From positions 124,001-188,000 of the forward strand of contig NZ_LWBP01000067.1 of NCBI RefSeq assembly GCF_002078015.1: a stretch of DNA of 64,000 bases, in the 5' to 3' direction. Shown here piece after piece: positions 17,286 to 26,727 of this stretch (position 1 is the first letter of the stretch; each line of letters begins with the position of its first letter). Made by a program: the position numbers and the translations under genes. A model generated the notes under the pieces. The model ran no database searches and had not been told where the DNA came from. It saw only the letters and a program-made list of their open reading frames with translations. The stretch comes from Niastella populi (lineage in GTDB: Bacteria > Bacteroidota > Bacteroidia > Chitinophagales > Chitinophagaceae).

Positions 17286-18416
17286 ATGCGCCAAACTAAC
17301 CGTTTAACCCAGCACTTCTATGGCCCTGAAGTACCTGACACTGCCGTTCAACTCCGTGAGGCTGCAACTCAAACCGGTGTCACTAGTAATAAGCCCTTAC
17401 CCACTTATAAGGATTTTCTCCTCGATCATATCAGTGATGCGGTGATCTTTACCGACATGGATCTGCGTATCATTTACATCAACAAAAGAGCCGAACAGGT
17501 ATATGGCATCAAAGCAAAAAACGCAACCGGCAACCTGTTCCGTGATATTATACAATACGATTACATGGATGATTCGCGCGAGCAGGCATTGCAGATCCTG
17601 CAACAAACAGGTAAATGGCAGGGCAAGGTTGTATATACCAGGAAAGACAAACAGGTATTTCAGCTTCTGGCTACCGTTACCTTTGCCCGCGATGAAAAAA
17701 AGCAACCCGTTGGCTTAATAGCCACGCTTAAAGATATTACCGCCGAAGAACTGATCAATGAATCTGCACGTAAAACCAAACTCGAGCAGCAGAAAGAGAT
17801 CAACCGTATAATGTTAAAGACCCAGGAAAATGAACGGAACGAACTGGGCCGCGAACTGCACGACAATATCAACCAGATCTTGGCCGCGGTAAAACTGCAA
17901 CTCGAATACGGGCTTGAAAATTATGACGAAGAAAAAAGCACAATTGAAAGATGCAAGAATAATATTGAACAGGTGATCAAAGAGATCCGCAACCTTTCGC
18001 ACCGGCTGGTGTTACCCAGGTTTGCAGAAACCACCCTGATGGCCGAGATTCAAAAAACAATCGATAACATTGTGCAGCAGCAACCCGTTTACCTCGATCT
18101 GCATGGCCTGAACGAGCAATTGCTGCCCGACAACATCAAAGAAACCATCTACCGCATTATTCAGGAACAGCTCACCAACATTATCAGGCATGCAAGGGCG
18201 CGCAAAGCCAACATTAAACTCCACAATACAGCCAGGGCGGTTTTTCTTTCTATAGAAGATGATGGCATAGGCTTCAACACTGCCCTGTCGCGCAAGGGCG
18301 TGGGCATTACCAATATCCTGAACCGGGTTGAAACATACAATGGCAAAGCCCATATCTTTTCTTCCCCCGGCAAAGGCTGCCGTTTGGAAGTAACGATACC
18401 GCTGAAAAATGCTTAA
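17286..18416 (+). CDS. Cytosolic PAS sensor histidine kinase (HisKA_3)
   Basis: A 376-residue kinase without membrane segments. A PAS domain (about residues 42-155) starts at FLLDHISDAVIFTDMDLRII and ends in the PAC segment GLIATLKDITAEE. A dimerisation/phospho-acceptor domain follows with H192 in GRELHDNINQIL, the NarX/DesK-type HisKA_3 signature. The HATPase domain has QEQLTNIIRHA, DDGIGF and KGVGITNI motifs. HisKA_3 kinases normally phosphorylate NarL-type regulators; none is adjacent, so candidates are the orphan regulators at 11.6 or 28.7 kb (inference). The stop codon TAA is inside the heptamer GCTTAAG. Confidence 0.92.
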   Translation: MRQTNRLTQHFYGPEVPDTAVQLREAATQTGVTSNKPLPTYKDFLLDHISDAVIFTDMDLRIIYINKRAEQVYGIKAKNATGNLFRDIIQYDYMDDSREQALQILQQTGKWQGKVVYTRKDKQVFQLLATVTFARDEKKQPVGLIATLKDITAEELINESARKTKLEQQKEINRIMLKTQENERNELGRELHDNINQILAAVKLQLEYGLENYDEEKSTIERCKNNIEQVIKEIRNLSHRLVLPRFAETTLMAEIQKTIDNIVQQQPVYLDLHGLNEQLLPDNIKETIYRIIQEQLTNIIRHARARKANIKLHNTARAVFLSIEDDGIGFNTALSRKGVGITNILNRVETYNGKAHIFSSPGKGCRLEVTIPLKNA

Positions 18417-18744
18417 GGCTTAATGCCTGCCCGCGAAATCCGGGCTTAACTTCTGAGGCATCCCGCGAGGCTTCAACAGGCAGGGCTCTCCTGAAAGCCA
18501 GGGGTACGTTGACCGTTCAGCATTCAGTGGTCTGCCTTCAGCTTCAGCGTTGAGCATTGACCGTTCTACCTTCAGCCTTCAGCCTTTAGCGTTGAGCATT
18601 GAGCCTTCAGCCTTCAGCGTTGAGCATTGAGCGTTCAGCCTTCAGCCTTTAGCGTTGAGCATTGAGCGTTCAGCCTTCAGCGTTGAGCATTGAGCGTTCA
18701 GCCTTCAGCCTTCAGCCTTTAGCCTTCAGCCTTCAGCCTTTAAA
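18411..18744. repeat. Large heptamer tandem array (NTTNAGC), about 33 units
   Basis: From 18508 to 18744 the sequence is an almost unbroken run of about 33 seven-base units of consensus NTTNAGC, mainly CTTCAGC, GTTGAGC, ATTGAGC, GTTCAGC and CTTTAGC. One unit is 6 nt and a few are degenerate. The last unit (CTTTAAA, 18738-18744) contains the complement of the stop codon of the minus-strand helicase gene (18740-18742). On the other side, GCTTAAG, GCTTAAT, GCCTGCC at 18411-18431 contain the kinase stop codon and have the reverse-complement word. There are no CRISPR-length spacers. Confidence 0.92.
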
Positions 18745-21700
18745 GCCAGGTGGGCTTATATCCTTTATTAGCTTTTTCTTTGATCAGTTTATCTTTTTCA
18801 AGCTGGGCCGTAGTTTCCTTCGCAAAGGTTTTTACATGCACCTGCCCTTTTGTTCCTACCCTGCCATACCGAACGATCAGTTTACAGCCATCGAGGGCAG
18901 CTTCCCAGAACCGGCCCGATTCACCTTCGTTATTGATAAGCCGGTGGAATGTTAAATGATCGTACGGCGTAGCCGCTGCAGGCGCTTCCGGTTTAGCAAT
19001 ACCGGTAACTGGTTCAACCAGATCAGTGGCAGCCATTACCGGTTCGGCAGCCGCTTCCCCTTCTGGTACTTTTTCTTCTTCTTCCTGGCCGGTTTCCTGG
19101 TGCAGGCGTTTTATTATTTGCTCCAGTACCCTGTCGGGCTGGCTTAACCAGTCTTTTGCAAATACGTTGATGGTACGCCAGTTGAATGTTTGCAGAATGG
19201 CCGGGCGCTGATAATACTGCTCCAGCAGGTTCTCGTTCCTGTAATGCCGGTCATCATCGAGCAAAATACTCAGGCTATAGGTTGTATCGGTTTGTTTTGC
19301 TTTTACCGCCAGCGAACATTTAAAGTCAGACTGACCTACCTGCTCGGCCACTTCATACCCTTTCTTTTCCAGCTGCTCTTTTATCTGCTGCAGAATGATG
19401 CTATCGGCCTTTGATTTCGATCTTTCTTTTTTATGCAGCACCAGGCTGTCAAGAATGGTACGGGCCGATCTCATATCGCCACAGCTTACCAGCTCAGCGT
19501 ACTGTAAAAAGCGTTTAAAATAGTTGGCGCCTTCGTTATACTCATTGGTGATATGGTGGTGCCGTATGCTGCTTACAACCGCCATATGCTTTTTGGCGCG
19601 GCTGAATATTACGTTCAACCGTTTTTCACCACCTTTTTTATTGATGGGACCAAAATTCATGATCATCTTTTTGCGCGAGTCGAAGCCGTAACATACGCTC
19701 ATGATGATAATGTCGCGCTCATCACCCTGTACATTCTCGAGGTTCTTGACAAATAAACCGGTGAACTGATCTTCTTCCGTACGGCTCCAGGCATCTTCAA
19801 GCGCCTGTTCAAAAGCCTTGTCTTTTGACGCCAGTTTTGTCAATGCATTTTCAATGGCTTCCTGCTGCTCCTGGCTAAAGGCAACGATGCCTATACTTTC
19901 TTTTATCTTCCGTTGCAGTAATGTTTTTACGAGGAAGGCGATATAATCCGCTTCATCGGTATTGATACGTTTTTCGTAAACACTGTTGGGCAGAAAATGG
20001 AAACTGATACTGCGGTCGAACAGGGCATCGGCGTGTGTGGCCGCATCCTGTGCACTGGCAACCTCTATCGATTTCTTTTCTGTGTGATGAATGGTCTTAT
20101 CGGGGATGGTAAGCAGGTTCGCTTCATAAAAAGCGTGGTTGCTGAAACTGATCAGCGTTTCGAAGCGGCTGCGGTAATGCCAGCCCAGCATTACATTGTT
20201 CAGTTTGCGGGCGCCCTGTACCAACAGGCTGTCGGCATCATTGCTCAGCAGCTCATCATCGTCACCGTTACTATATACTTCAAGGTCATCGGGATCTTCT
20301 GTGCGAACGGTAAAGAAATTGGTTGGCGGCATTTGTTTATCATCGCCCACAATGATGGTTTGTTTGGCGCGGTACAAGGCCGGTATGCCCTCTTCCAGCG
20401 TGATCTGGCTGGCTTCATCGAAGATCACCACATCAAAGAAGCCGATATCGACCGGCAAGCTGTCACTCACACTCAGCGGGCTCATGAGCCATACCGATTT
20501 CAGGTCTTTCAGCACCAGGCCGCTTTCCTTGGCCGACAGCTCCCGGATGCTTTTGAACCGAATGCTTTTATTGAATTCATTCTCCAGGATCTTCCGGCCT
20601 TCGGTATAATTCTTTTTGAACTCGCGTTGTTCGGGCGATAACTGGCTGCTGGCGATATTGCTTAACTCTACGTTATTGAGGAAGCGCTGGCGCACCGCCG
20701 CCCTGATAAAGTCGGCATTTACTTTCAGCAATTGTTTGTAACAATGCTGAATTTGCCTTACCGCTTTTTCAATAGCCTGCATATCGGTATTGGCAAAGCT
20801 TTTATTCTGCTGGTAAATATGCGACAGGGTTTTGCTGGCCATACCTGCTTCAGCCTGTAAAGGCGTAACCGGCACCTTTCTTAACACCTCTTTTACCGGT
20901 TCTGGCAACTCGGAATATTCGCGTAAAGCCGGTAACAGGTCGCGCAGGCTTTCAGCATTCATGCTGATGCTTTCCAGCTCGTCGTAAATATCGCTTACCG
21001 GTTTGGTATCATACTCATTCAAACACTGCTGTAACTGGGCCTGCAGCTTTTGCATGTTCTGGTTCAACTTGCTCAGCTTCGTTACCAGTTCATTTGCTTC
21101 GGCATGATGCAGTAAATAATCGATCTCCTTATCGCCCTTCCGCGCCCTGATGCGCTCGATGCTTAAATGAGTGAGGTCGACATTATCGACTTTATACTGT
21201 TGTTGCAGGTAGTGCCTTTCCATAGCCACCATATTGGCGGCGTCATATTCTTCTTTCAATTGTTGCAAAACGGTGCCATAACCGGGATGTACGGCGTGCT
21301 GCGAGAAATCGTAGCTTTCATCGATCTTGTTCTTCAACCGGTTCCATTTGCTGTTCAGGAATTTAAAGAACGACTGCTCGTATTTGGCAGCCAGCGGAAT
21401 GGCAGCCAGCATATCCTGTTCGCTCAGCCTGCTCTTCCAGTTCTTATTGCGCTCTTTTATTTGCTCATATAACTGTTGCTGCTGTTTGTATAAATGAACC
21501 CCCTTATCGAATTTTCTGGCGGCTTCGTTGCCTTCATCTACCAGCGACAGGTTATCTGATTCGGCCAATGGGTTCAATACAATGGCTACCTGAACCAGGT
21601 TTTTGATCTGCTCTAACCGGTTGGTATGTTCGGGCGGAATATTGTTATCCCGTACTACAGAAGTTATATCGGTAAGCAAATTGCGGCTGTGCAACAGGAG

Positions 21701-24232
21701 GTTCTCCAGTACCGTTTGCGGATTCTCATTGCTGAAGATATGCTCGTTGATCTTACTGAAGGGGTGTTCGGCAAAAGTAGGTTCGGCGCCTGTTTCTTCC
21801 AGCGCATTGCTTAACTGCTGAATAACATTACCGAACTCAAGCCATTCTTTATAATGCGGTAATGCATCCGCATCCTTTACCGAGCGGGTTACCAGGTGCT
21901 CTTTCAATTCCACTACCCTTTCGAGTAACTTTCTGAATTCGATACCGGCCTGTTCGGGTACAGCGGTATGGGTGGCATGAAATTGTTTCAACAGTTCCAA
22001 CTGGTCATTGGTTTGTTTCAACAATGCCTCGCGGCTCAACTGGATCCTTTCGAGATCCATTTTATTTTTGGTAAAATCTTCATAGGTCTCCTTCAGGTTC
22101 CTGATGAATTCTTTTTTATCACCCAGGCTGTCGTGAATATAACAGCACAATTCATCGAGCCCCTGTTGTTTCAGGCGATGATATACAACATCGAGCGCCG
22201 CGCGTTTTTCACAAACGAACAGGATGCTGTGGCCCCGGGCCGCAAAATCGGCAATAAGGTTGGTGATCGTCTGGCTTTTGCCCGTTCCCGGCGGCCCCTG
22301 AATAATATAACTTTCTTTATCGCGGCTTTTAAGGATGGCCCTTGTTTGCGTTGGGTCGGCCGTGATCACGTGATACCAGTCATCGGTATTGTTCAGCTCC
22401 TGCGGAGTTGCGGCGGTTGGTTTTGGCTTGCTGCTGAACAACTGTTCAAACACTTCATTGGGCACCTGGTTGTCAATTACAAAATTGTAATCACGCACCA
22501 GGCTCATCTTTTTATAGTTGAAATTGCCCAATACAATATTACACATATCAAAATCCCAGCTGTACGGATTGCCTTCGCTTTCAGAAAGCTCAAACAACGG
22601 TTTTCTTCTATCGGCGTTGCTTTCCGTTAACCGGGAAGGCATAATATGCGCATCTTCGTGTCCCAGCGTTTCGAGGAACCCGGTCCTGGGTTCTACCTTT
22701 TGCCTGAATATTTCAAGTCCCAGCGGTTTATATTGTTCCTGCTGATAACTATAACCCACATCTTTATAGCTATCAAGTTGTTTGCCGGTGCGCTGCAGGC
22801 GTTTTTTGAAATTGGTGACGGTTTGTTTGGCCACGTTATGCACCAGCCTGATGCGAGGCTTTTGAATATAGTTAAGCACGATCCCCTGGTTGGCGGCATC
22901 TATCTGGCTTTTCAGCAATTGATAGAACTGCTCGGGGGTCATTTCATCGAGATCAACGAAATCGGGCAGTTCGATACCATATAATTCTTTCAGATAACTG
23001 GCCAGCACCGGGTTTACTTCGGCCACGTTATCGGTAATCTTCAATATGAAATGGTCTTCCTTTAATTTTTTGTTCTTCTTAAGTTCAGCCGGCACCAGCA
23101 ACAACGGGCTTTGGATCCTTTCATCAGGATCTTCTTTCAGGTTATGCCAGTTAAGATATACAATTACCAGTTTCAACTGGCTGAAACCATATTCCTGAAT
23201 ATCGCGTTGCGCTTCGATGCGTATTTTATCGAGCGAGGACGGCAGGTACAAATGATCTTCGAACCGCAGGTATTTGTTCAGCACAATTTCCTTCATACCT
23301 ATCACCCGTTCAGAAATATCCTTATTCCAGGTAAACAACAACTCGGGCCTGATGCTTTGATAATGCAGCACCATAGGCACGCTGCTTACCGTTAAATTCA
23401 CAAACCGCATATTCGGTTTGTAATACAATAAGCGGTTGCGCCTGCTGGTATCGAACAACCGGTTACGCAGTTTATTTAAGATAAGCTGGTTTCGGTTCGT
23501 CAGTGATTTATTAATCCAGCCGGCTATGTTACTGAGATCGGTTTGTTTTTCGGGATCGTAATCGCGGTAATGCTGCAGGCGGTTCACGATATCGTACAGA
23601 TCCTGCACCCGCTTTTGCCGGCTCAGCTCGGTCATTTCAGCGATCAGTGAGCTGATGGTAGGATGTATGCGGTGATTGTATAAGATCGGGTTGCCGCGGT
23701 ATTTTGCAAATAACGCAAGGTCTTTCTCTTCATTTAAATTCAGGCCCAGCGCCATACTGCCTAATACGCAGCCAAGACAAAATATATCGGTGAGCTCATC
23801 GTGGTGCCCGAGGTTCATTTCAAAACAACGGTAACCGGGAATATAGGCCGGCGAGGTAAGCGTTTCATTGCCATTCAGGTGAATTTGTATATTCTCTACT
23901 GAAACGGCGCTGTCATCTATATCTATTTCGGATTTTGCACTACCTGTGAGATCAAAATGCCGGGCTTTATGCCGTTCGAACAGGGCCACTACTTTGCCAA
24001 TGGCATTCATTGGCTTATGCGCTGCCCGTTCATCCACATCGAGCCGGTTTTCGGTTATGAACAATGCATTTTCATTTTCAAACGGGGCAACGAGCCCGGC
24101 TTCATGAAAGCCGATCACCTCTTTGCACAAAGGCAGCACAAATGCAATTACATCATCTGTGGCATAATCTCCGTTATCGAATGCTGTTTTCAAAAATTGC
24201 CTGAAGGATTGAACCTGTATTGACATAATCAA
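18740..24232 (-). CDS. Kinase-like/DUF4011/SF1 helicase/REase-like/WGR multidomain protein
   Basis: A cytosolic protein of 1830 residues. Residues about 105-166 resemble a protein-kinase C-lobe (SPAYIPGYRCFEMN followed by ELTDIFCLGCVLGSMALG), without HRD, DFG or glycine-rich loop motifs. A DUF4011-like region follows (about 240-480, LRNRLFDTSRRNRLLYY). An SF1 helicase has Walker A GPPGTGKS at 646-653, Walker B VVIFDEAS at 1268-1275, GDDKQMPP at 1296-1303, VQGDERDIIIMSVCYG from 1501 and motif VI NVIFSRAKKH at 1540-1549. A large coiled, helical insertion separates motifs I and II. Residues about 1610-1705 resemble the Vsr/MTES_1575 endonuclease fold, and 1757-1830 are a WGR domain. It starts 32 nt after the M48 peptidase gene. 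DUF4011 helicase-nuclease proteins are often found in defence contexts; the role here is inference. An alternative start is MSIQ at 24226. Confidence 0.88.
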   Translation of the reverse strand: MIMSIQVQSFRQFLKTAFDNGDYATDDVIAFVLPLCKEVIGFHEAGLVAPFENENALFITENRLDVDERAAHKPMNAIGKVVALFERHKARHFDLTGSAKSEIDIDDSAVSVENIQIHLNGNETLTSPAYIPGYRCFEMNLGHHDELTDIFCLGCVLGSMALGLNLNEEKDLALFAKYRGNPILYNHRIHPTISSLIAEMTELSRQKRVQDLYDIVNRLQHYRDYDPEKQTDLSNIAGWINKSLTNRNQLILNKLRNRLFDTSRRNRLLYYKPNMRFVNLTVSSVPMVLHYQSIRPELLFTWNKDISERVIGMKEIVLNKYLRFEDHLYLPSSLDKIRIEAQRDIQEYGFSQLKLVIVYLNWHNLKEDPDERIQSPLLLVPAELKKNKKLKEDHFILKITDNVAEVNPVLASYLKELYGIELPDFVDLDEMTPEQFYQLLKSQIDAANQGIVLNYIQKPRIRLVHNVAKQTVTNFKKRLQRTGKQLDSYKDVGYSYQQEQYKPLGLEIFRQKVEPRTGFLETLGHEDAHIMPSRLTESNADRRKPLFELSESEGNPYSWDFDMCNIVLGNFNYKKMSLVRDYNFVIDNQVPNEVFEQLFSSKPKPTAATPQELNNTDDWYHVITADPTQTRAILKSRDKESYIIQGPPGTGKSQTITNLIADFAARGHSILFVCEKRAALDVVYHRLKQQGLDELCCYIHDSLGDKKEFIRNLKETYEDFTKNKMDLERIQLSREALLKQTNDQLELLKQFHATHTAVPEQAGIEFRKLLERVVELKEHLVTRSVKDADALPHYKEWLEFGNVIQQLSNALEETGAEPTFAEHPFSKINEHIFSNENPQTVLENLLLHSRNLLTDITSVVRDNNIPPEHTNRLEQIKNLVQVAIVLNPLAESDNLSLVDEGNEAARKFDKGVHLYKQQQQLYEQIKERNKNWKSRLSEQDMLAAIPLAAKYEQSFFKFLNSKWNRLKNKIDESYDFSQHAVHPGYGTVLQQLKEEYDAANMVAMERHYLQQQYKVDNVDLTHLSIERIRARKGDKEIDYLLHHAEANELVTKLSKLNQNMQKLQAQLQQCLNEYDTKPVSDIYDELESISMNAESLRDLLPALREYSELPEPVKEVLRKVPVTPLQAEAGMASKTLSHIYQQNKSFANTDMQAIEKAVRQIQHCYKQLLKVNADFIRAAVRQRFLNNVELSNIASSQLSPEQREFKKNYTEGRKILENEFNKSIRFKSIRELSAKESGLVLKDLKSVWLMSPLSVSDSLPVDIGFFDVVIFDEASQITLEEGIPALYRAKQTIIVGDDKQMPPTNFFTVRTEDPDDLEVYSNGDDDELLSNDADSLLVQGARKLNNVMLGWHYRSRFETLISFSNHAFYEANLLTIPDKTIHHTEKKSIEVASAQDAATHADALFDRSISFHFLPNSVYEKRINTDEADYIAFLVKTLLQRKIKESIGIVAFSQEQQEAIENALTKLASKDKAFEQALEDAWSRTEEDQFTGLFVKNLENVQGDERDIIIMSVCYGFDSRKKMIMNFGPINKKGGEKRLNVIFSRAKKHMAVVSSIRHHHITNEYNEGANYFKRFLQYAELVSCGDMRSARTILDSLVLHKKERSKSKADSIILQQIKEQLEKKGYEVAEQVGQSDFKCSLAVKAKQTDTTYSLSILLDDDRHYRNENLLEQYYQRPAILQTFNWRTINVFAKDWLSQPDRVLEQIIKRLHQETGQEEEEKVPEGEAAAEPVMAATDLVEPVTGIAKPEAPAAATPYDHLTFHRLINNEGESGRFWEAALDGCKLIVRYGRVGTKGQVHVKTFAKETTAQLEKDKLIKEKANKGYKPTWL

Positions 24233-24264
24233 TAGATTGAGATCAGTATAGTAATAATGCGATA

Positions 24265-25515
24265 TTAATTGCCGGTCGGTACGGCTGTAGTAAGTTTTTC
24301 ATCTCCCTCGTAAATCTGCTCCTTCTCCCCTTCTTTTATTTTATACCAGGCAGACATTGTTTTTTGCTTGTGTTGCTGAAGCTTTTTGTCGCTCAGTTGC
24401 AGTTCCTTTTTCACGATAGCATCAAAAACATCTTTCAACTGAATGGCTTCGGAAAACTGGAAAGCCCAGCCAAAGGGTATTTGTTCCAGTTCGCCATCGA
24501 CCAGTGCAAAATCGAGCATAATATACCCGAGATAATCTTTTATGCTGGTATGCGCTTCGCCGATCGTTTGGGTAAACGCTTCATCGGGCATTACCGAATC
24601 ATCATAGGAGAAATTAACAAAATATTGTTTGGCAAGGCTGGTCACCAGCGTACTGCGAAACCAGTTTGGTTTCAACAACAACTGCATGAACTTCCGGGTG
24701 AGTTGCAACAGTTCCTCCTGTTTGAACACATCGAGCTGATCGAGGTCGGTCATTCCTTCTATCATCCTGATGATCTCAGGTTCTGCCGCTTCCTTTTTTT
24801 CGTGCCAAAGCTGAATGGCCCTTGCCCTGATAAAGTTTTCAGGGTGCGAAATGGTGGTGGCTTTTACGCCGCTGGCGGTTGAAAATATTTCATCAGCCTG
24901 TTTGGTATAACTTTCCGCACTAACCTTATCCAACCCCGTTGCTATCTTGACCAGTGAAGTAATTACCGGTTTCGTATCTCCCACAACGGTATAGGCGCCG
25001 CGATCGCAAAATATTTCGGTATATAACCTGTACAAACGTGCGGTTTCAGAATAGGCGGCGTCACTGTTATAATTACCCGCAATTGCCATAATGATGCGCT
25101 CGGCAATCTCCAGTTCGCCCTGCAGCGAGCTATACAGTTTTATATGTGTAAGTTCATGCGCCAGTATGGCCTGCAGTTCATCTTCATCGAGCAGTTGGGT
25201 AATGCGGCCGCTGAAAACAATATGCGCTTCATTGTTAAGAAAAACGATGCTTGCGTTTATTTCATCGGTGTACTGTGCCTGGTAAACAGTAACGGGTAAT
25301 TGCTCCAGTCCCAGTTTTTCCTTTGCTTTATTGACTTTTTCATATATACCGGCATCCGCCTGCTCATCGAACTTGTAAGTATTTTTTAACAATTCCGTTT
25401 TGTATTGAGCGAGCTGTTCCTCTTTTGTTTTTACTGCAGCAAAATAATTCCAGGTTTTCTCCTGCCGAACAAAATGATCCCGAACTTTCAGGTGATATGG
25501 AAGCGCTTGTAACAT
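24265..25515 (-). CDS. Cytosolic M48-type zinc metallopeptidase with TerB-like tail
   Basis: A 416-residue protein lacking a signal peptide or membrane helices, unusual for M48 peptidases such as HtpX. The HELTH motif (HExxH) is at residues 120-124, preceded by LDEDELQAILA. A probable third ligand is E167 in YTEIFCDRGAY, with D171 following, as in M48 proteins. The C-terminal part (about 340-390, YIMLDFALVDGELEQIPFGW) resembles a TerB-like helical domain. It is the first gene of a minus-strand pair: the 1830-residue helicase protein begins 32 nt after its stop. A protease next to a kinase-like helicase/WGR protein suggests a protease-effector or protease-regulator role, but substrates are unknown. 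Confidence 0.85.
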   Translation of the reverse strand: MLQALPYHLKVRDHFVRQEKTWNYFAAVKTKEEQLAQYKTELLKNTYKFDEQADAGIYEKVNKAKEKLGLEQLPVTVYQAQYTDEINASIVFLNNEAHIVFSGRITQLLDEDELQAILAHELTHIKLYSSLQGELEIAERIIMAIAGNYNSDAAYSETARLYRLYTEIFCDRGAYTVVGDTKPVITSLVKIATGLDKVSAESYTKQADEIFSTASGVKATTISHPENFIRARAIQLWHEKKEAAEPEIIRMIEGMTDLDQLDVFKQEELLQLTRKFMQLLLKPNWFRSTLVTSLAKQYFVNFSYDDSVMPDEAFTQTIGEAHTSIKDYLGYIMLDFALVDGELEQIPFGWAFQFSEAIQLKDVFDAIVKKELQLSDKKLQQHKQKTMSAWYKIKEGEKEQIYEGDEKLTTAVPTGN

Positions 25516-25894
25516 ATATTGATATATATAGTATAAAAGAATAAATATTTTGGGAATAAAACCGTCTTTTACGGCAAGGATATCAGAAAGGGAGATACAA
25601 CAGCAATATTCTTACATTCCTACAGATGAACTTGTACTAATTTCAAATACTATGCCTTTTTTACGAAACGTGCTGTAATATGATTTATTTGCACAGTCCG
25701 ATAAATTATGATTTCTTTTGGAAAAACGACAACCTGTTTGAATTAACCATGACTCAAACAGGTATAAACGTAATAGAAGGTTGTTGGAAGTAAAAGTTTA
25801 ATGAGGCCGGATCCATTTCCCGGCTGAAGTCAAAAAGATGTGAATAATTATCCGGTTGGTAAAAACCCGGTATGCGTATGACCGAAATATTTTA
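25516..25894. other. Promoter region of the M48-helicase operon
   Basis: AT-rich, no gene on either strand. It lies between the stop of the minus-strand response regulator and the start of the M48 gene, so it must contain the operon promoter unless the operon is read through from the regulator. No exact TAnnTTTG box was found on the minus strand by eye. Confidence 0.45.
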
Positions 25895-26287
25895 TCAGTA
25901 TCCACTGCCGGCAGGCAGCTGCATATCCTGCAAAACTTTTTGCAGTTCTGTTATGGAACTTAATTTCGAAACAAATGCGTGCGCACCTGCTTCAATGGCA
26001 CGTTCTTCTTCTTTTTTATTATTGGTAATTGAAAAAGCGATGATCTTTATATCGGGCCATTTTTCTTTTAGGGCCGCAATGGTTTCATAACCGTCCATCA
26101 CCGGCATGTTCAGGTCGGTAATACATATATCAGGTACATTGCCGGCCGACAATTGTTTTAAAAGATCCTTTCCGTTTACCGCTCTCAGCATTACATCGTA
26201 ACCCCACAATGTAATGATCTCATAAATGCTGTTCCTGATAACTGATGAATCATCAACCAATGCTACCTTGATGCCATAATTGTTCAT
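25895..26287 (-). CDS. Single-domain (CheY-like) response regulator
   Basis: A receiver-only protein of 130 residues from the ATG at 26287 (MNNYGIKVALVDDSS); a longer frame to 26350 adds 21 residues with no receiver character and is probably untranslated. The acidic pair is D12-D13 (VDDSS), the phospho-acceptor is D58 in ICITDLNMP, and the conserved lysine is K108 in AFVSKLS. There is no output domain, so it probably acts by protein-protein contact or as a phosphorelay intermediate. It is divergent from the PAS kinase at 26.7 kb, a likely partner by position. Confidence 0.9.
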   Translation of the reverse strand: MNNYGIKVALVDDSSVIRNSIYEIITLWGYDVMLRAVNGKDLLKQLSAGNVPDICITDLNMPVMDGYETIAALKEKWPDIKIIAFSITNNKKEEERAIEAGAHAFVSKLSSITELQKVLQDMQLPAGSGY

Positions 26288-26727
26288 AATAAATAAATTT
26301 GAGTTGCTTCTTTGTCGCTGAGCGGATCGGGATCCGGTCAATGGCAACAAGGAATAAAAAGTACGAATTACAATAAGGTTGACGTTTTTACGGGTTTAAC
26401 CAGATAATTTTGAAGGTGAGGTTATTGTCGGCTAAATGGTAAGAAACTTTCTGCTACAAAGGTAACTTAGTTCACAAGCCATCAAAAGAAAGCAGGTATC
26501 ATAAACTAACGAACCAATGTTATCACTTTCGAAAAATACAGGTTTCTATTTATCAATGCGAGTAATGTCATTGCGACACTTTTTTAATAATTAAAAAAGC
26601 GCCAATAGTTACCCACAATTATACATTAAGTTATTGCTAATTAAAAAATATGAGGTAATCTTGCGATGAATCGTTTTCCTATGAAAAGTGTACCTGAATT
26701 TGAGTGTATTTGCATTCCGTTATTCGC
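26288..26727. other. Divergent regulatory region between receiver and PAS kinase genes
   Basis: AT-rich spacer serving two divergent genes. No ORF, terminator or repeat array is supported. TAATCTTG-like bases near 26657-26664 only approximate a -7 box. Confidence 0.4.

Noticed and set aside
18508-18744. Possible CRISPR array
   Set aside because: Units are 7 nt with no spacers and no cas genes nearby.
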